A stretch of DNA of 5,951 nucleotides from Chitinophagales bacterium (GTDB lineage: Bacteria > Bacteroidota > Bacteroidia > Chitinophagales > BACL12): assembly GCA_014380545.1 (NCBI GenBank), contig JACMJP010000026.1, positions 1 through 5,951 of the forward strand, read 5' to 3'. Shown here piece by piece: positions 5,571 through 5,951 of this stretch (within the stretch, counting starts at the first letter, position 1; every line of letters begins with the position of its first letter). The translations under genes were made by a program, and so were the position numbers. The notes below the pieces were generated by a model. That model ran no database searches, was not told the origin of the DNA, and was given only the letters and a program-made list of their open reading frames with translations.

Positions 5571-5774
5571 ATGTCAATAGTAAAAGTCATTGAACTTATG
5601 GCAAATTCCAAAAAGAGTTGGGATGATGCCGCACAGCAGGCAATAACACATGCATCAAAATCTATTCGCAACATCAGAAGTGTAAATGTAAAAAATATGA
5701 GTTGCACCGTTGATAAAAAAGGTAAGATTGCAGAGTATAGAGTGAATTGTTCTGTTTCTTTTGAAGTGGACTAA
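5571..5774 (+). CDS. Dodecin family flavin-binding protein
   Basis: Dodecins are small cytosolic proteins that assemble into hollow dodecamers and bind flavins (riboflavin, FMN or relatives), acting as a flavin buffer or store. The 67-residue length fits exactly. The sequence carries the family pattern: a first strand VKVIELMANS, the helix KSWDDAAQQAITHASKSIRNI, then strands SVNVKNMSCTV and AEYRVNCSVSFEVD. The tryptophan that sandwiches the flavin in halophile, Thermus and mycobacterial dodecins falls at about residue 37, which is serine here. The matching glutamine position near 57 is arginine (EYRVN). I recall Trp-less dodecins as common in this lineage, so this may mark a subfamily with altered or weaker flavin binding. 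It diverges from the PTPS-folE pair; a link through GTP-derived cofactors is speculative. The stop overlaps that of the convergent gene by 4 bases. Confidence 0.9.
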   Translation: MSIVKVIELMANSKKSWDDAAQQAITHASKSIRNIRSVNVKNMSCTVDKKGKIAEYRVNCSVSFEVD

Positions 5775-5951
5775 AAATTAAAAGGGCGGAACGCAGCATT
5801 AAGCAATACCGGGTTATTTTTTGATCCTTCAGTATTTACCCAACCATTAATTTTGAAATGCTCAGGAATTTTTGGGAACACAGAATTGAAGACTTGGAAA
5901 GCTATTTCATTCTTGACTTTGTTGAAAACTATGGAGTGTATCCAATTTGCA
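5771..5951 (-). CDS. Unrecognised protein, C-terminal fragment (runs off the right edge)
   Basis: On the - strand a frame is open from the window edge to the TAG at 5773-5771, giving 59 codons with no internal stop; the other - strand frame I checked stops after 14 codons. The encoded end contains NEIAFQVFNSVFPKIPEHFKI, then NGWVNTEGS, and finishes NPVLLNAAFRPFNF. Codon use is AT-rich like its neighbours. The pattern of aromatic residues and a terminal phenylalanine could suit an outer-membrane barrel strand, but the fragment is too short to decide and I do not recognise a family. Support that it is coding comes from the open frame, the convergent layout with the dodecin gene, and the lack of any other content here. 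The start is outside the window. Its stop shares bases with the dodecin stop and no terminator lies between them. Confidence 0.6.
   Translation of the reverse strand, partial: ANWIHSIVFNKVKNEIAFQVFNSVFPKIPEHFKINGWVNTEGSKNNPVLLNAAFRPFNF

Noticed and set aside
5519..5707. A 62-codon - strand frame antisense to dodecin
   Set aside because: Its hydrophobic run comes from reading the dodecin helix backwards; dodecin is clearly the real gene.

Overview
The window is AT-rich DNA from a member of the Bacteroidota. The evidence is a secreted protein ending in a type IX secretion (T9SS) C-terminal sorting domain, start codons preceded by A-rich leaders instead of Shine-Dalgarno sites, and promoters that fit the Bacteroidota pattern (TTTG, about 20 bases, TAnnTTTG). 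I cannot place it below phylum. The 5' end of the first gene and most of the last gene lie outside the window.

Left third, + strand: the last 579 codons of a secreted CotH-kinase/lamin-tail protein (1-1740), then a YebC/TACO1-family translation factor (1860-2570) with its own clear promoter, then a small signal-peptide-bearing outer-membrane beta-barrel protein (2681-3262), also with its own promoter. A strong two-way terminator hairpin (3280-3318) closes this block and separates it from the convergent genes that follow.

Middle and right, - strand, in transcription order: a 6-pyruvoyl-tetrahydropterin synthase (PTPS) homologue (5468-5061), GTP cyclohydrolase I folE (5048-4413) and malonyl-CoA:ACP transacylase fabD (4268-3393). 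The first two are 12 bases apart and catalyse consecutive steps: FolE makes dihydroneopterin triphosphate from GTP, and the PTPS-family enzyme uses it. The PTPS has the C-x5-HGH spacing of tetrahydrobiopterin-type enzymes, not the C-x3-HGH of E. coli QueD. fabD may share the transcript, but a 144-base gap with a long palindrome and a degenerate 8-base repeat precedes it.

Right end: a dodecin gene (5571-5774, +) diverges from the pterin pair. Its stop codon overlaps the stop codon of a convergent, truncated - strand reading frame (5951-5771) that I do not recognise.

I see no RNA gene, insertion sequence, CRISPR array, integrase, phage gene or defence gene. The content is mostly housekeeping, and nothing here is convincingly a new multi-gene system. 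The points most worth checking are the pterin pair, the regulatory architecture (palindromes, 8-base repeat, constant promoter spacing), the Trp-less dodecin and the overlapping convergent stops.
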